From the NCBI RefSeq assembly GCF_019703855.1, contig NZ_AP024086.1, positions 3,554,501-3,618,500 on the forward strand: 64,000 bases of DNA, read 5' to 3'. Positions within the stretch are counted from its first letter, which is position 1. Every line of letters begins with the position of its first letter. The position numbers and the translations under genes were made by a program. The stretch comes from Desulfomarina profundi (GTDB taxonomy: Bacteria > Desulfobacterota > Desulfobulbia > Desulfobulbales > Desulfocapsaceae). A model generated the notes under the pieces. That model was not told the origin of the DNA and did no database searches. It saw only the letters and a program-made list of their open reading frames with translations. This document shows positions 40,243 through 48,501 of the stretch, one piece after another.

Positions 40243-41413
40243 CCCTGTTAAAACTGTTTGAAATGGAACTCAGGGCCATCTTCACAAACACTGCCCTGCT
40301 GCTCACCGTCTTCGGTGGAGTCCTGTTCTACAGTTTTCTCTACCCGCTACCCTATGCAAAGCAACTGCCACGGGAGCAGAAAACTATCTTGGTCGATCTG
40401 GATGCTAGCCAACTCAGCCGTAACCTCGCCCGCATGGTGGATGCAACTCCGCAGGTACAGATTGTCCACCAGGCCCATAGTTTGACAGAAGCCAAAAACG
40501 TCATGCTCGAAAAAAAACTTGCTGGAATCCTGGTGATCCCCAACCATTTTTACCGGGACCTGCTTCAGGGCAGGAGTCCTACCCTGGCTTACGCCGGAGA
40601 TGCCAGTTATTTCCTGGTTTACGGTACCGTTCTCCAGGGAATGATGAGCGCCGGAAAAACCCTTGCCGCCCAGGTCAAGATAAAACGGCTGCTTGTTTCA
40701 GGCCGCCCCTGCAACTGGCAAAAAACCAGTACAGCAGTGTCAGGCTGCAACTCCATGCCCTGTTCAATGAGGCGGGAGGTTATGTCAATTATGTCATTCC
40801 GGCGGTTTTTATTCTGATCCTCCACCAGACTTTGATTATGGGAGTTGGTATTCTCGGCGGCACCCAGAACGAGCTGGCGGTTGAAGGGGAACCCATTTAC
40901 TGGTATTCTGCGTCTCCTGCAAAACTTCTGCTCGTTCGCACCATTATCTTCTTTGTCATTTACACTCTGCTCTCCCTCTACTATTACGGTCCGGCCTTTA
41001 AACTCTACGATATTCCACGCCTGGCGAATATCTCCGGGCTTACCCTGCTCAACCTGCCCTTTCTGCTGTCCGCAACTTTTCTCGGTATTGCACTTTCCAC
41101 AGTGTTGCCACGAAGGGAACTGGCCACCTTGGTGATTCTCCTCAGCTCCATGCCCATCGTCTTTGGATCCGGGTTTATCTGGCCCCGGGAAGCCATTCCC
41201 TTTCCTGTTCTCCTGCTGATGCAGTTTGTTCCTGCAGTTCCAGCAATCAAGGCTTTTGTCATGCTCAACCAGATGGGAGCCACTTTTCATCAGATTACCC
41301 CTCTTGTCACCCAGCTCATCCTCCTCGCTCTTTTTTACGGTATCCTGGCCTACCTCCTTCTGGAGAAAAAATTCAAAACCATTCAACCGGCTGCGGGAAA
41401 AGCGGAGTATTGA
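40239..41413 (+). CDS. ABC-2 type permease, second of two (frameshifted in this sequence)
   Basis: Second permease of the same type, about 391 residues after repair, with the same layout: one N-terminal helix, a periplasmic domain (ILVDLDASQLSRNLARMVDAT) and a C-terminal six-helix block. The frame stops at 40817. One extra C in the run at about 40708-40711 turns SGRPCNWQ into SGRPLQLAKNQYSS and joins the membrane part. The two permeases look like diverged duplicates that could form a heterodimer. No ATPase gene lies in the operon or anywhere nearby. Confidence 0.85.
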
Positions 41414-41545
41414 TATTACCTATGACAACCGGCGAACATATCGGTTTTTCCTGTTTGACTTATCCGATTTACCCATACTATTGTCTGCTCGGAAGTTGCC
41501 CTTTTCAGAGAGGGGCTGTTTATAAACCACTGTAAGGAATTTAAA

Positions 41546-42823
41546 ATGGGTGAAGATTACAAATCAATGTGGATGGAGCTGGGTCTGGATCTCGATGGGC
41601 ATGATGCGCTCCTCAATGTACTGGCACAGGCATATAACGATATCTTTCTGTCACAGAAAGACAGACCTGAAACCATGTCCTATTTCGATTTTGTCATGAG
41701 TGAAGTCCATGGACTCCGTATCAGGGAGCTGCTTGAGGAAAAGAAAACAGGTCGAAAAATTATAGGTTCCTACTGTGTTTTTGTACCAGAAGAAATTGCC
41801 CTGGCCGCCAATGCTACCCTGATCGGTCTCTGTTCCGGTGCTGATTTTGCCACGGACGAAGTGGAAAAGCTGCTGCCCCGCAACACCTGCGCCCTGATTA
41901 AATCCTCCTTTGGTTTTAAACTCGGTAAAGTATGCCCGTATCTTGAAAGTGCTGATATGATCGTTGGAGAAAACACATGTGACGGCAAGAAAAAAAGTTA
42001 TGAATCATTTAAAAGCCTGGTGGACAATCTTTATATCATGGACCTGCCCCAGGTTAAGTCGGAACAGGGGAGAGAGCTGCTGAAAAATGAATATTTTCGA
42101 TTTAAAAAGGCGGTGGAAGAATTAACGGGAGTTACAATTACTGCCGATTCGCTGAAAGACGCGATCCGTACCGTTAACGCCAAGCGTGCGGCTGTCCACC
42201 GGCTTTCCCTGCTGCGCAGGCATGATCCGGCTCCCATTTCCGGCCTGGATGCCCTTCTTGCCAACCAGATCTTTTTTTATGACAACCCGGCCCGGTTCAC
42301 TCAATCAGTCAATGCTATCTGTGAAGAGCTTGAAAAACGTGTTCAGAAAAAAGATGGTGCTTTTCCTGCAAAAACAGTGCGCATCCTGCTCTCCGGCTGC
42401 CCCCAGGCTGTTCCCAACTGGAAACTTCCTGCAATTGTGGAACAGAGCGGCGCTGTGATCGTCGGTGAGGAGTCATGTGTCGGTGAACGGGGATGTCGGA
42501 ACCTCACCGACGATTCGGGCAATTCAGTGGATGAAATGATGGAAGCCATTATCGACCGTTATTTCAAGATTGACTGTGCCATCTTCACCCCCAACGGCGA
42601 AAGAATTGACCATATCAAGGAGATGTCAAAGACCTACAGGGCTGATGGAGTCATTCACTATGGATTGCAATTCTGCCAGCCCTACCTGATGGAAGCCATT
42701 CCAGTTGAAAGGGCCCTGGAAAAAGAGAGTATCCCCTGTCTGCGTATTGAAACCGATTACAGTATGGAAGATGCAGGTCAACTCACAACCAGGGTTGAGG
42801 CCTTTATTGAACAGCTCCGATAA
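41546..42823 (+). CDS. Double-cubane cluster reductase, HgdB/YjiM-type
   Basis: Protein of the 2-hydroxyacyl-CoA dehydratase superfamily (425 residues), in the group of double-cubane-cluster proteins related to YjiM. Characterised members hold an [8Fe-9S] cluster and reduce small unusual substrates in vitro; the natural role is unknown. Conserved cysteines are seen in GLCSGADF, RNTCALIKSSFGF, KVCPYLESADMIVGENTCDGKKK, LLSGCPQAVPNW and EESCVGERGC. The C-terminal QFCQPYLMEAIPVERALE is typical. AAGGAATT precedes the ATG. Its activase follows after 27 bases, and selD and yedF come next. A benzoyl-CoA reductase or dehydratase role is less likely without a partner subunit. Confidence 0.83.
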   Translation: MGEDYKSMWMELGLDLDGHDALLNVLAQAYNDIFLSQKDRPETMSYFDFVMSEVHGLRIRELLEEKKTGRKIIGSYCVFVPEEIALAANATLIGLCSGADFATDEVEKLLPRNTCALIKSSFGFKLGKVCPYLESADMIVGENTCDGKKKSYESFKSLVDNLYIMDLPQVKSEQGRELLKNEYFRFKKAVEELTGVTITADSLKDAIRTVNAKRAAVHRLSLLRRHDPAPISGLDALLANQIFFYDNPARFTQSVNAICEELEKRVQKKDGAFPAKTVRILLSGCPQAVPNWKLPAIVEQSGAVIVGEESCVGERGCRNLTDDSGNSVDEMMEAIIDRYFKIDCAIFTPNGERIDHIKEMSKTYRADGVIHYGLQFCQPYLMEAIPVERALEKESIPCLRIETDYSMEDAGQLTTRVEAFIEQLR

Positions 42824-42850
42824 TTGGATTGAGTTTCAAGGGAGATACAC

Positions 42851-43600
42851 ATGAACTTTGCAGGAATTGATATCGGCTCCCGCTCCATCGAGCTGGTGGT
42901 TGTGGACGAAGACGAACAGATTGTCTCCGCCCTTCAGGCCGATACCGGGTTTGATCCCATTACCGAGGCGGAAAAACTGACAGAACAGTGTGATTTTGAC
43001 AGAATCATGGCCACTGGATATGGCCGCAACCTGTTTGAAATCTCTTTTGATGCTCCTACCGTCACGGAAATCAAAGCCCATGCCCTGGGAGCAAAAACAC
43101 TTTTTCCCGAAGCGGGAGCGATTTTGGATATTGGTGGTCAGGACACGAAGGCCATTTCACTCTTTGCCAATGGGAAAATAAGAAAATTTGAGATGAACGA
43201 CCGCTGTGCGGCCGGTACAGGAAAATTCCTGGAAATCATGGCTGGCGCCCTCGGATTTACCATTGACGAATTTGGCAGACAGGCCCTGCTCGCTGAAAAA
43301 GAACTCTCTATTTCAAGCATGTGCACTGTTTTTGCCGAATCCGAAGTAACTTCCCTTATTGCCGGAGGAGAAAACAGGCATGAGATAGCCCTCGGCCTCC
43401 ACGCCAGTGTTATGCGACGGGCCGCATCGATGATCAGCCGTGTCTGCCCTGAAGGAGCCATCGTTTTCACCGGCGGGGTTGCAAAAAACCCGTGCATGAT
43501 TACTCTGCTCGAAGAAAAACTTGGGCAGAAGCTGCTCGTTCCCGATGACCCGCAACTGGTTGGTGCTCTGGGCGCCGCATTGCTCTCAAAAGGTAAGTGA
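42851..43600 (+). CDS. BadF/BcrA/HgdC-type ATPase, reductase activase
   Basis: ATP-dependent electron-transfer protein of 249 residues in the ASKHA fold, YjiL/HgdC type. It hydrolyses ATP to push low-potential electrons into the double-cubane partner. The phosphate loops are GIDIGSRSIELVV and LDIGGQDTKAI. The two cysteines that bridge the dimer [4Fe-4S] cluster are in NDRCAAGTGKFLE and SSMCTVFAESEV. The C-terminal adenosine motif is FTGGVAKNP. The gene is intact. Its stop codon lies inside the left arm of a long palindrome. Confidence 0.9.
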   Translation: MNFAGIDIGSRSIELVVVDEDEQIVSALQADTGFDPITEAEKLTEQCDFDRIMATGYGRNLFEISFDAPTVTEIKAHALGAKTLFPEAGAILDIGGQDTKAISLFANGKIRKFEMNDRCAAGTGKFLEIMAGALGFTIDEFGRQALLAEKELSISSMCTVFAESEVTSLIAGGENRHEIALGLHASVMRRAASMISRVCPEGAIVFTGGVAKNPCMITLLEEKLGQKLLVPDDPQLVGALGAALLSKGK

Positions 43601-43698
43601 TCAGGGCACCGCATATTCGCACGGTCGCAACTGCCCGCATAGTAGGCTATAGCGGGCAGTCACGCCTGCACGAATCTACGGCATCCCTGATCACTTAC
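43593..43698. repeat. Long hairpin between the activase gene and selD
   Basis: Perfect 14-base arms (GTAAGTGATCAGGG at 43593-43606 and its complement at 43685-43698) enclose partly paired middle parts and an inner 9-base stem, ACTGCCCGC at 43630-43638 with its complement at 43652-43660. The left arm includes the activase stop codon. There is no T run, so it is more likely an RNA-processing or stabilising structure, or an inserted palindrome, than a terminator. Confidence 0.7.
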
Positions 43699-43769
43699 AG
43701 GGGTAAGGTAGGGGAAAACACAGAGTTACAAATCCTGTGACCAGCTACCGCAAAAGAACACAGTAAATC

Positions 43770-44825
43770 ATGACAACACAACACAACAAACCCATCCGGC
43801 TGACCGAAAGCGTCTCCGGATCCGGCTGAGCATCAAAACTCGCTCCAGGGGACCTGGACAAGGCATTATGCGGTATTGATTTTCCCAGCGATGAGAATGT
43901 TCTTATCGGTCTCGACCGGGCTGACGATGCCGGAATATACCGAATCAGCGATGACCTGGCCCTCATCCAGACCGTTGATTTTTTTACACCGATTGTCGAT
44001 GATCCCTTCGCCTTCGGCCAGATTGCCGCGGCCAACGCCCTGAGTGATGTCTATGCCATGGGTGGTGTCCCGAAAACTGCTATGAACCTGGTGGCTTTTC
44101 CAGGAAAGGAGATGGATCTCTCCATTCTCCGGGCAATCATCGAAGGTGGCATCGACAAACTGAAAGAGGCGGAAGTCGTCCTGATGGGCGGACACAGCGT
44201 GGAAGACAAGGAAATCAAATTCGGGCTGTCCGTCACCGGCATCATCCATCCCCGTAAGATTCTTGCCAAAAAAAATCTGCGGCCGGGAGACAGGCTGATA
44301 CTCACCAAACCCCTGGGGACAGGGATTATCAACACTGCCATCAAAGCCGCCATGGCACCGGCGGAACTCTGCAACAGGGTGACCAGGATCATGGCGACCC
44401 TGAATCGCAGAAGTGGTGAGATTATGGAAAAATTTGACATAAGTGCCTGTACGGATATAACCGGTTTCGGCCTGCTGGGCCACCTTGCCGAAATGGTATG
44501 CGGCTCCGGCAACAGCGTCACGATCAACTCAGGTGATATTCCACTTATCCCGGAGGCCATTGATTTTGCCAATATGGGTTTTGTTCCAGCAGGCGCCTAT
44601 AATAACAGAACATTCAGGGAAGAGATGATCACCTTCAATCCGCAGGTACCGAGAACTCTTCAGGATATCCTTTTTGATCCCCAGACCTCGGGAGGATTAC
44701 TGATCAGCGTTCAGGAAAACCAGGCGGAAAAACTACTGAACGCCTTGAAGGAAGGTGGTGTTGAAGGAGTCGCACAGATTGGTGAAATTGTCTCCGGTCC
44801 GAAAGAAAAAATAGAAATCAAGTAG
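43770..44825 (+). CDS. selD: Selenide, water dikinase with in-frame selenocysteine
   Basis: SelD makes selenophosphate from selenide and ATP for selenocysteine and selenouridine synthesis. Read from the ATG at 43770 the protein is MTTQHNKPIRLTESVSGSG, then UGA, then ASKLAPGDL and on through GLDRADDAG and DALSDVYAMGG-type ATP-site motifs to the stop at 44823-44825. The UGA is codon 20, exactly where SelD has its catalytic Cys or Sec in the Gly-Cys/Sec-x-x-Lys motif. The total is 351 residues, normal for the family. The frame is open on both sides of the UGA. The gene therefore encodes a selenoprotein, and the host should carry selA, selB and selC. yedF follows after 13 bases. Confidence 0.93.
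43827..43858 (+). promoter_or_regulatory. UGA selenocysteine codon and candidate bacterial SECIS hairpin in selD
   Basis: The UGA lies at 43827-43829. Fourteen bases downstream, TCCAGG (43844-43849) and CCTGGA (43853-43858) form a 6-base stem with a GGA loop. Size and distance fit bacterial SECIS elements, which lie just 3' of the UGA inside the coding region. Confidence 0.75.
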
Positions 44826-44838
44826 AACAAGGAAAAAA

Positions 44839-45443
44839 ATGAAAACGATTGATGCCCGTGGCCTGGCCTGTCCAACCCCGGTTCTTGAGACAAAAAATAT
44901 CCTGGAAACAAAAAAACCAGACTCAATCCGTGTCACCGTTGATAATCCAGCCGCCCAGCAGAATGTCCAGCGGTTTCTGGAATCCCGGGGCTTTGAAACC
45001 CTCCTCGAGCAACAGGGTGATGATTATTTTATTTCCGGCTCACGGGATTCAGCCCCCCGCAACAGACTGAAACACCGACCTCTCCCGTTTCAGCAGAAAA
45101 CAACATTCAGAAAATCATGGTAATGTGCGGCACTGATTCCCTGGGTTCCGGCGACAGGGAACTGGGCGGAAAACTGATGACCAGTTTTTTGCGCACCCTG
45201 GAAGAGATGGGTGAGGAACTGTGGCAACTTGTTTTTGTCAACAGCGGTGTCAAGTTGGCCATAGAGACCTCGGAAGTGCTGGATGACCTGAAAAGGCTTG
45301 AAAGAAATGGTACGACCATCCTGGTCTGCGGTACCTGCCTGACCCACTTCGAGCTGCTGGAGAAAAAACAGGTGGGAGTCACCACCAACATGCTCGATAT
45401 CGTCACGGCCATGCAACTGGCCGACAAGGTGATTAACGTCTGA
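44839..45443 (+). CDS. yedF: Selenium metabolism protein YedF, TusA-DsrE fusion (frameshifted in this sequence)
   Basis: The N-terminal TusA-like domain begins MKTIDARGLACPTPVLETK, with the sulfur-carrier cysteine in CP-x-P. The C-terminal DsrE-like domain begins MVMCGTDSLGSGDRELGGKL and ends with TNMLDIVTAMQLADKVI. The frame stops at 45122; one extra C in the run at about 45054-45059 gives SAPPQQTETPTSPVSAENN as a linker and joins the two. The repaired length is about 201 residues. Proteins of this build occur with selD in selenium-using bacteria and may deliver selenium or sulfur. That role is inferred from context. Confidence 0.87.
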
Positions 45444-45456
45444 CCTCCATAAATTA

Positions 45457-46436
45457 TCAGAGCAAACCCTCGGATTTATACCATTCAGCAGTATTACGCA
45501 GACCTTCCAGTAGACCGACTTGAGGTGTATAACCAAGGAGTGTTTTGGCCTTGGTTATATCAAATGACCGGCTTTTAGTAAAAAAATCGACCCGTCTCCT
45601 GTAAATGGGGGGTTCGATTCCCAGGGGAATACAGATTTTCTCGCAGAGGCTGCCGGCCAGCTGAAAGGGCAGTGCGGGAACATGGACTTTCAGCTCGGAA
45701 CTGCCGTTTATACGGGCAATTGTATCGAGCAGGGCATTCAGCTGAAGATTTTCATCTCCGCCTATTATAAAGGATTCGCCTATTGCTTCCTCCCTTTCCG
45801 AGGCAAGAATAAACCCATCCACCAGATCATCAATATAGACCATGTGATAATATATTTTCCCGGTTCCGATCACAGGCGTCACCTTCTTAACTGCCAGCTT
45901 GAAGAGCTTCAGCAACCGCATGTCACCGGGGCCATATATTGCAGTGGGGCGTACCACGGACAGGGCAAGATCATTTTTCCGGGCAAACTCATGGGCAAAC
46001 AGCTCCCCTCCAGTTTTGTTCTCTGGTAAATATCGGCAGGTGCGTAGGGAGAATCCTCCCGCGCAGGCGGTTCCTTGACATCACCATGCACACCCACGGT
46101 ACTGCAATGCACAAATCGTTTAACACCATTTTCTACTGCGGCCTCCAGGAGATAACGGGTGCCCTTGACATGGATATCCCGGTAATCCTGATCAACGGAA
46201 CCGGCTGTCCTGAACATTGCGGCAATATTAAAAACCTTTTCACATCCGGCCACTGCCCTTTCCACTGAACCCCTGTCCCGGATATCCCCTTCAATGACTT
46301 CAAGACTGCTGCTCTCCGGCAGCATAACCCTTGCAGCTGACCGTACCAGCAATCTCACTTCATGGCCGTCCGACAATAATTTTTTACTGAGATTATGACC
46401 TGTAAAACCGGTTGCCCCGGTAACGAGAATTTTCAT
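45457..46436 (-). CDS. NAD-dependent epimerase/dehydratase, extended SDR (frameshifted in this sequence)
   Basis: Short-chain dehydrogenase of the extended type, about 326 residues after repair. The nucleotide loop is VTGATGFTGHNLSKKLL at residue 5. The catalytic region has HCSTVGVHG and YQRTK (the Tyr-x-x-x-Lys pair). The frame is lost after TKLEGS; one extra G in the run at about 46002-46005 gives TKLEGELFAHEFARKN and then VVRPTAIYGPGDMR. The C-terminal part varies by substrate. It resembles dihydroflavonol reductase- and hopanoid-associated sugar epimerase-like proteins, but its substrate is unknown. Confidence 0.85.
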
Positions 46437-46508
46437 TTTTCCGTTCTGTTCTTTTCTTGATTATATACGAAACTCAAACTGACATTCGCGTAGCAGGATA
46501 TTTTCAAT

Positions 46509-47702
46509 TCATTGCATGTCATCAATAACACCTTGGTAAAACGCTTTCAATTTTTTCCGAAATGACCCAATAGAATGGTTTTGCTCTGCCACTTCCCTGC
46601 CTTTTTTGCCCAGTCTTTCCCGGAGGTCCTTGTCTTCAAGCAAAGTAACCATAGCCGCAGCCATGCTTTCTGCAACCGGTTCCACAAGGCAGGCAAACCC
46701 GTCATCCAAAACCTGGGTATGAGTTGGCAACCTGGTCGCCAGAACCACCTTGCCGGAGGCAAGGTAGGAATACAGTTTCATGGGTGTATTGTTTCCCTGG
46801 ATTCGAGGAGAAAGCAGGATATCAGCCTGCCTCAGATAGTGGGCAAGAAGGGACACCGGCCGCATACCGCAGAAAACAGTATTTTCTCCGATTTCCAGAT
46901 CCTGTGCCTTTTCCCTGTATTTGGCTATCGTTTCCTCAGTTCCACCGATAATCACCAGGTTACCCTGGCATCCCCGCAACCGGGCCAGTTGGAAACTTTC
47001 CAGAAGCAGGTCTATTCCCTGGTATCCTTCAAGGTTCCCCACGTAGAGCATAATTGGTCCGGAAATGTCGTATCTTTCCCACAGCAGTTCAGCCGAATGG
47101 GCATTTTCATCCAGCAGACTGATGTCCTCCAGCCTGGCAATTCTCTTTTCAGAGGCATAGTCCCGAGCAATCTCCTCCAATTCACGGCACACGGCCATAA
47201 CCCCGTTACTGCCCCGGACCGCACTTCTTTCAAAAAACCTGAGTAGCGAACGAAAAGGACGAAGAAAAGAAAGCTTGTCAACCATCTGGATAACAAGAGA
47301 AGAATCCATATCATACACATATGGAATTCCTGAAAAAAGAGAAACAACCCTGACAAGAAAAACCGACTCCTCCACCGCATGAACCAGGTCAAAATCATAT
47401 TTTTTCAACAGACGAACCATGGAAAAAAACATCACTCCGTCGCAAATGATTTTTTTGAATGATATGGAAGGAGGAATGTTCTTAATTCCTGGAATTGCCG
47501 GAATCCTGTGCAAAGTCACACCGTCCATGGCCACGTCCTCACCCTCGTGAAAAACAAGCAGATGAACATCAAAACCAAGGCGGGCCAGCTCTTCCACCAG
47601 CAATTTCACGGCAATGGGTGTACCTCTTTCCTGGAAAAAGGGTTGGGGGGCAAGGACCAGTATTTTTCTGTCCGTAAAAACTGTATCAGCTGTCACCACC
47701 AT
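46509..47702 (-). CDS. Glycosyltransferase, GT4-like (GT-B fold)
   Basis: Cytoplasmic or membrane-associated glycosyltransferase of about 397 residues. The N-terminal domain has PQPFFQERGTPIAVKLLVEEL and an inner DFDLVHAVEE. The C-terminal domain has MLYVGNLEGYQGIDLLLESF and the nucleotide-sugar site with NNTPMKLYSYLASGKVVLAT (Pro-x-Lys-x-x-Glu-like, here with Ser for Glu). It may make a surface glycan or glycolipid. The ATG at 47702 or the GTG at 47711 could be the start; both overlap the methyltransferase end. The gene follows glpD and the methyltransferase on the same strand. Confidence 0.82.
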   Translation of the reverse strand: MVVTADTVFTDRKILVLAPQPFFQERGTPIAVKLLVEELARLGFDVHLLVFHEGEDVAMDGVTLHRIPAIPGIKNIPPSISFKKIICDGVMFFSMVRLLKKYDFDLVHAVEESVFLVRVVSLFSGIPYVYDMDSSLVIQMVDKLSFLRPFRSLLRFFERSAVRGSNGVMAVCRELEEIARDYASEKRIARLEDISLLDENAHSAELLWERYDISGPIMLYVGNLEGYQGIDLLLESFQLARLRGCQGNLVIIGGTEETIAKYREKAQDLEIGENTVFCGMRPVSLLAHYLRQADILLSPRIQGNNTPMKLYSYLASGKVVLATRLPTHTQVLDDGFACLVEPVAESMAAAMVTLLEDKDLRERLGKKGREVAEQNHSIGSFRKKLKAFYQGVIDDMQ

Positions 47703-48501
47703 TTCCCCCACTTTGCTTCTTCAGGTCTGCACGGACAATAACAGGAGAACCAAAAAAATACGTTGCCCCCGTCAACCTGCAACACCCCTCTGCAAGGGTG
47801 GAAAAGAACCTGTTTTTAACCTTCCGATGAACAACCATCGGCAGAAGGAATTCGGGCCTGAACACAATTTCGCCACAACCATTCTTTCGGAATTCCGCGG
47901 CTATCTCACCCCTGGAAAAGAGGGTAAACGGTCGTGTATTCCCCTCCATCTTCTTTTTCATACCGAAAAACTGTTCATAGAGAATATTGGTACTTCTTCT
48001 ATCAGGATAATCAACAATAACACATCGCTGTGCCACCCGGCACAGTTCCGCCATCAGCTCCCGCCACCTTTCGGCATGGGGAAGATAGCGAAATGCCATG
48101 ACCACCTCAAAACTGTTATCATCAAAGGGCAGGTTGAGAGAATCACAGGTAAAATACTCAAAACTGTCGGGCGCAAGACGCTGATCAAGACGCGTTCTGC
48201 AGCTGTCGGCACTACCGGTTACCGTCACATCGAACCCTTGGTGAACAAGTGGTTCGGCAAGCTGTGCGTGACCTCCACCCACATCAAGAATTCTTGCCTT
48301 AGGTAATTTTGCAAGCAGGTCCAGAGTTATTGCACTCTGCCTTTCAAGAAAAAATTCACCGGCGACACCTTTGAACCGTGATGCGTAGTCGGCTGAAGCC
48401 GTCTCTATATCCGCTGTTTCCGGAAACATGTTTATCTTCCCTGCTCTCTCATCTTCTGTCTCTGGCTCCATGACAGTTTTATGATTTATTCCATGTAACA
48501 T
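47686..48501 (-). CDS. SAM-dependent class I methyltransferase
   Basis: Methyltransferase of about 271 residues. The SAM site is seen as ARILDVGGGHAQLAEPLV (motif I) and YFTCDSLNLPFDDNSFEVVMAFRYLPHAE (motifs II-III, UbiE-like; shown in part from about residue 128). The substrate is unknown. The chosen ATG at 48501 lies inside the glpD end and has GGTGGAG 8 bases upstream; the ATG at 48471 lacks such a site. Upstream in-frame sequence is the shadow of glpD. It is in an operon with glpD and the glycosyltransferase, so a lipid or glycan substrate is plausible. Confidence 0.8.
   Translation of the reverse strand: MLHGINHKTVMEPETEDERAGKINMFPETADIETASADYASRFKGVAGEFFLERQSAITLDLLAKLPKARILDVGGGHAQLAEPLVHQGFDVTVTGSADSCRTRLDQRLAPDSFEYFTCDSLNLPFDDNSFEVVMAFRYLPHAERWRELMAELCRVAQRCVIVDYPDRRSTNILYEQFFGMKKKMEGNTRPFTLFSRGEIAAEFRKNGCGEIVFRPEFLLPMVVHRKVKNRFFSTLAEGCCRLTGATYFFGSPVIVRADLKKQSGGNGGDS

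Noticed and set aside
41414-41545. TTGACT followed by TACTAT near 41455 as a promoter for the double-cubane gene.
   Set aside because: The spacing is only 15 bases, too short for a convincing sigma-70 site.
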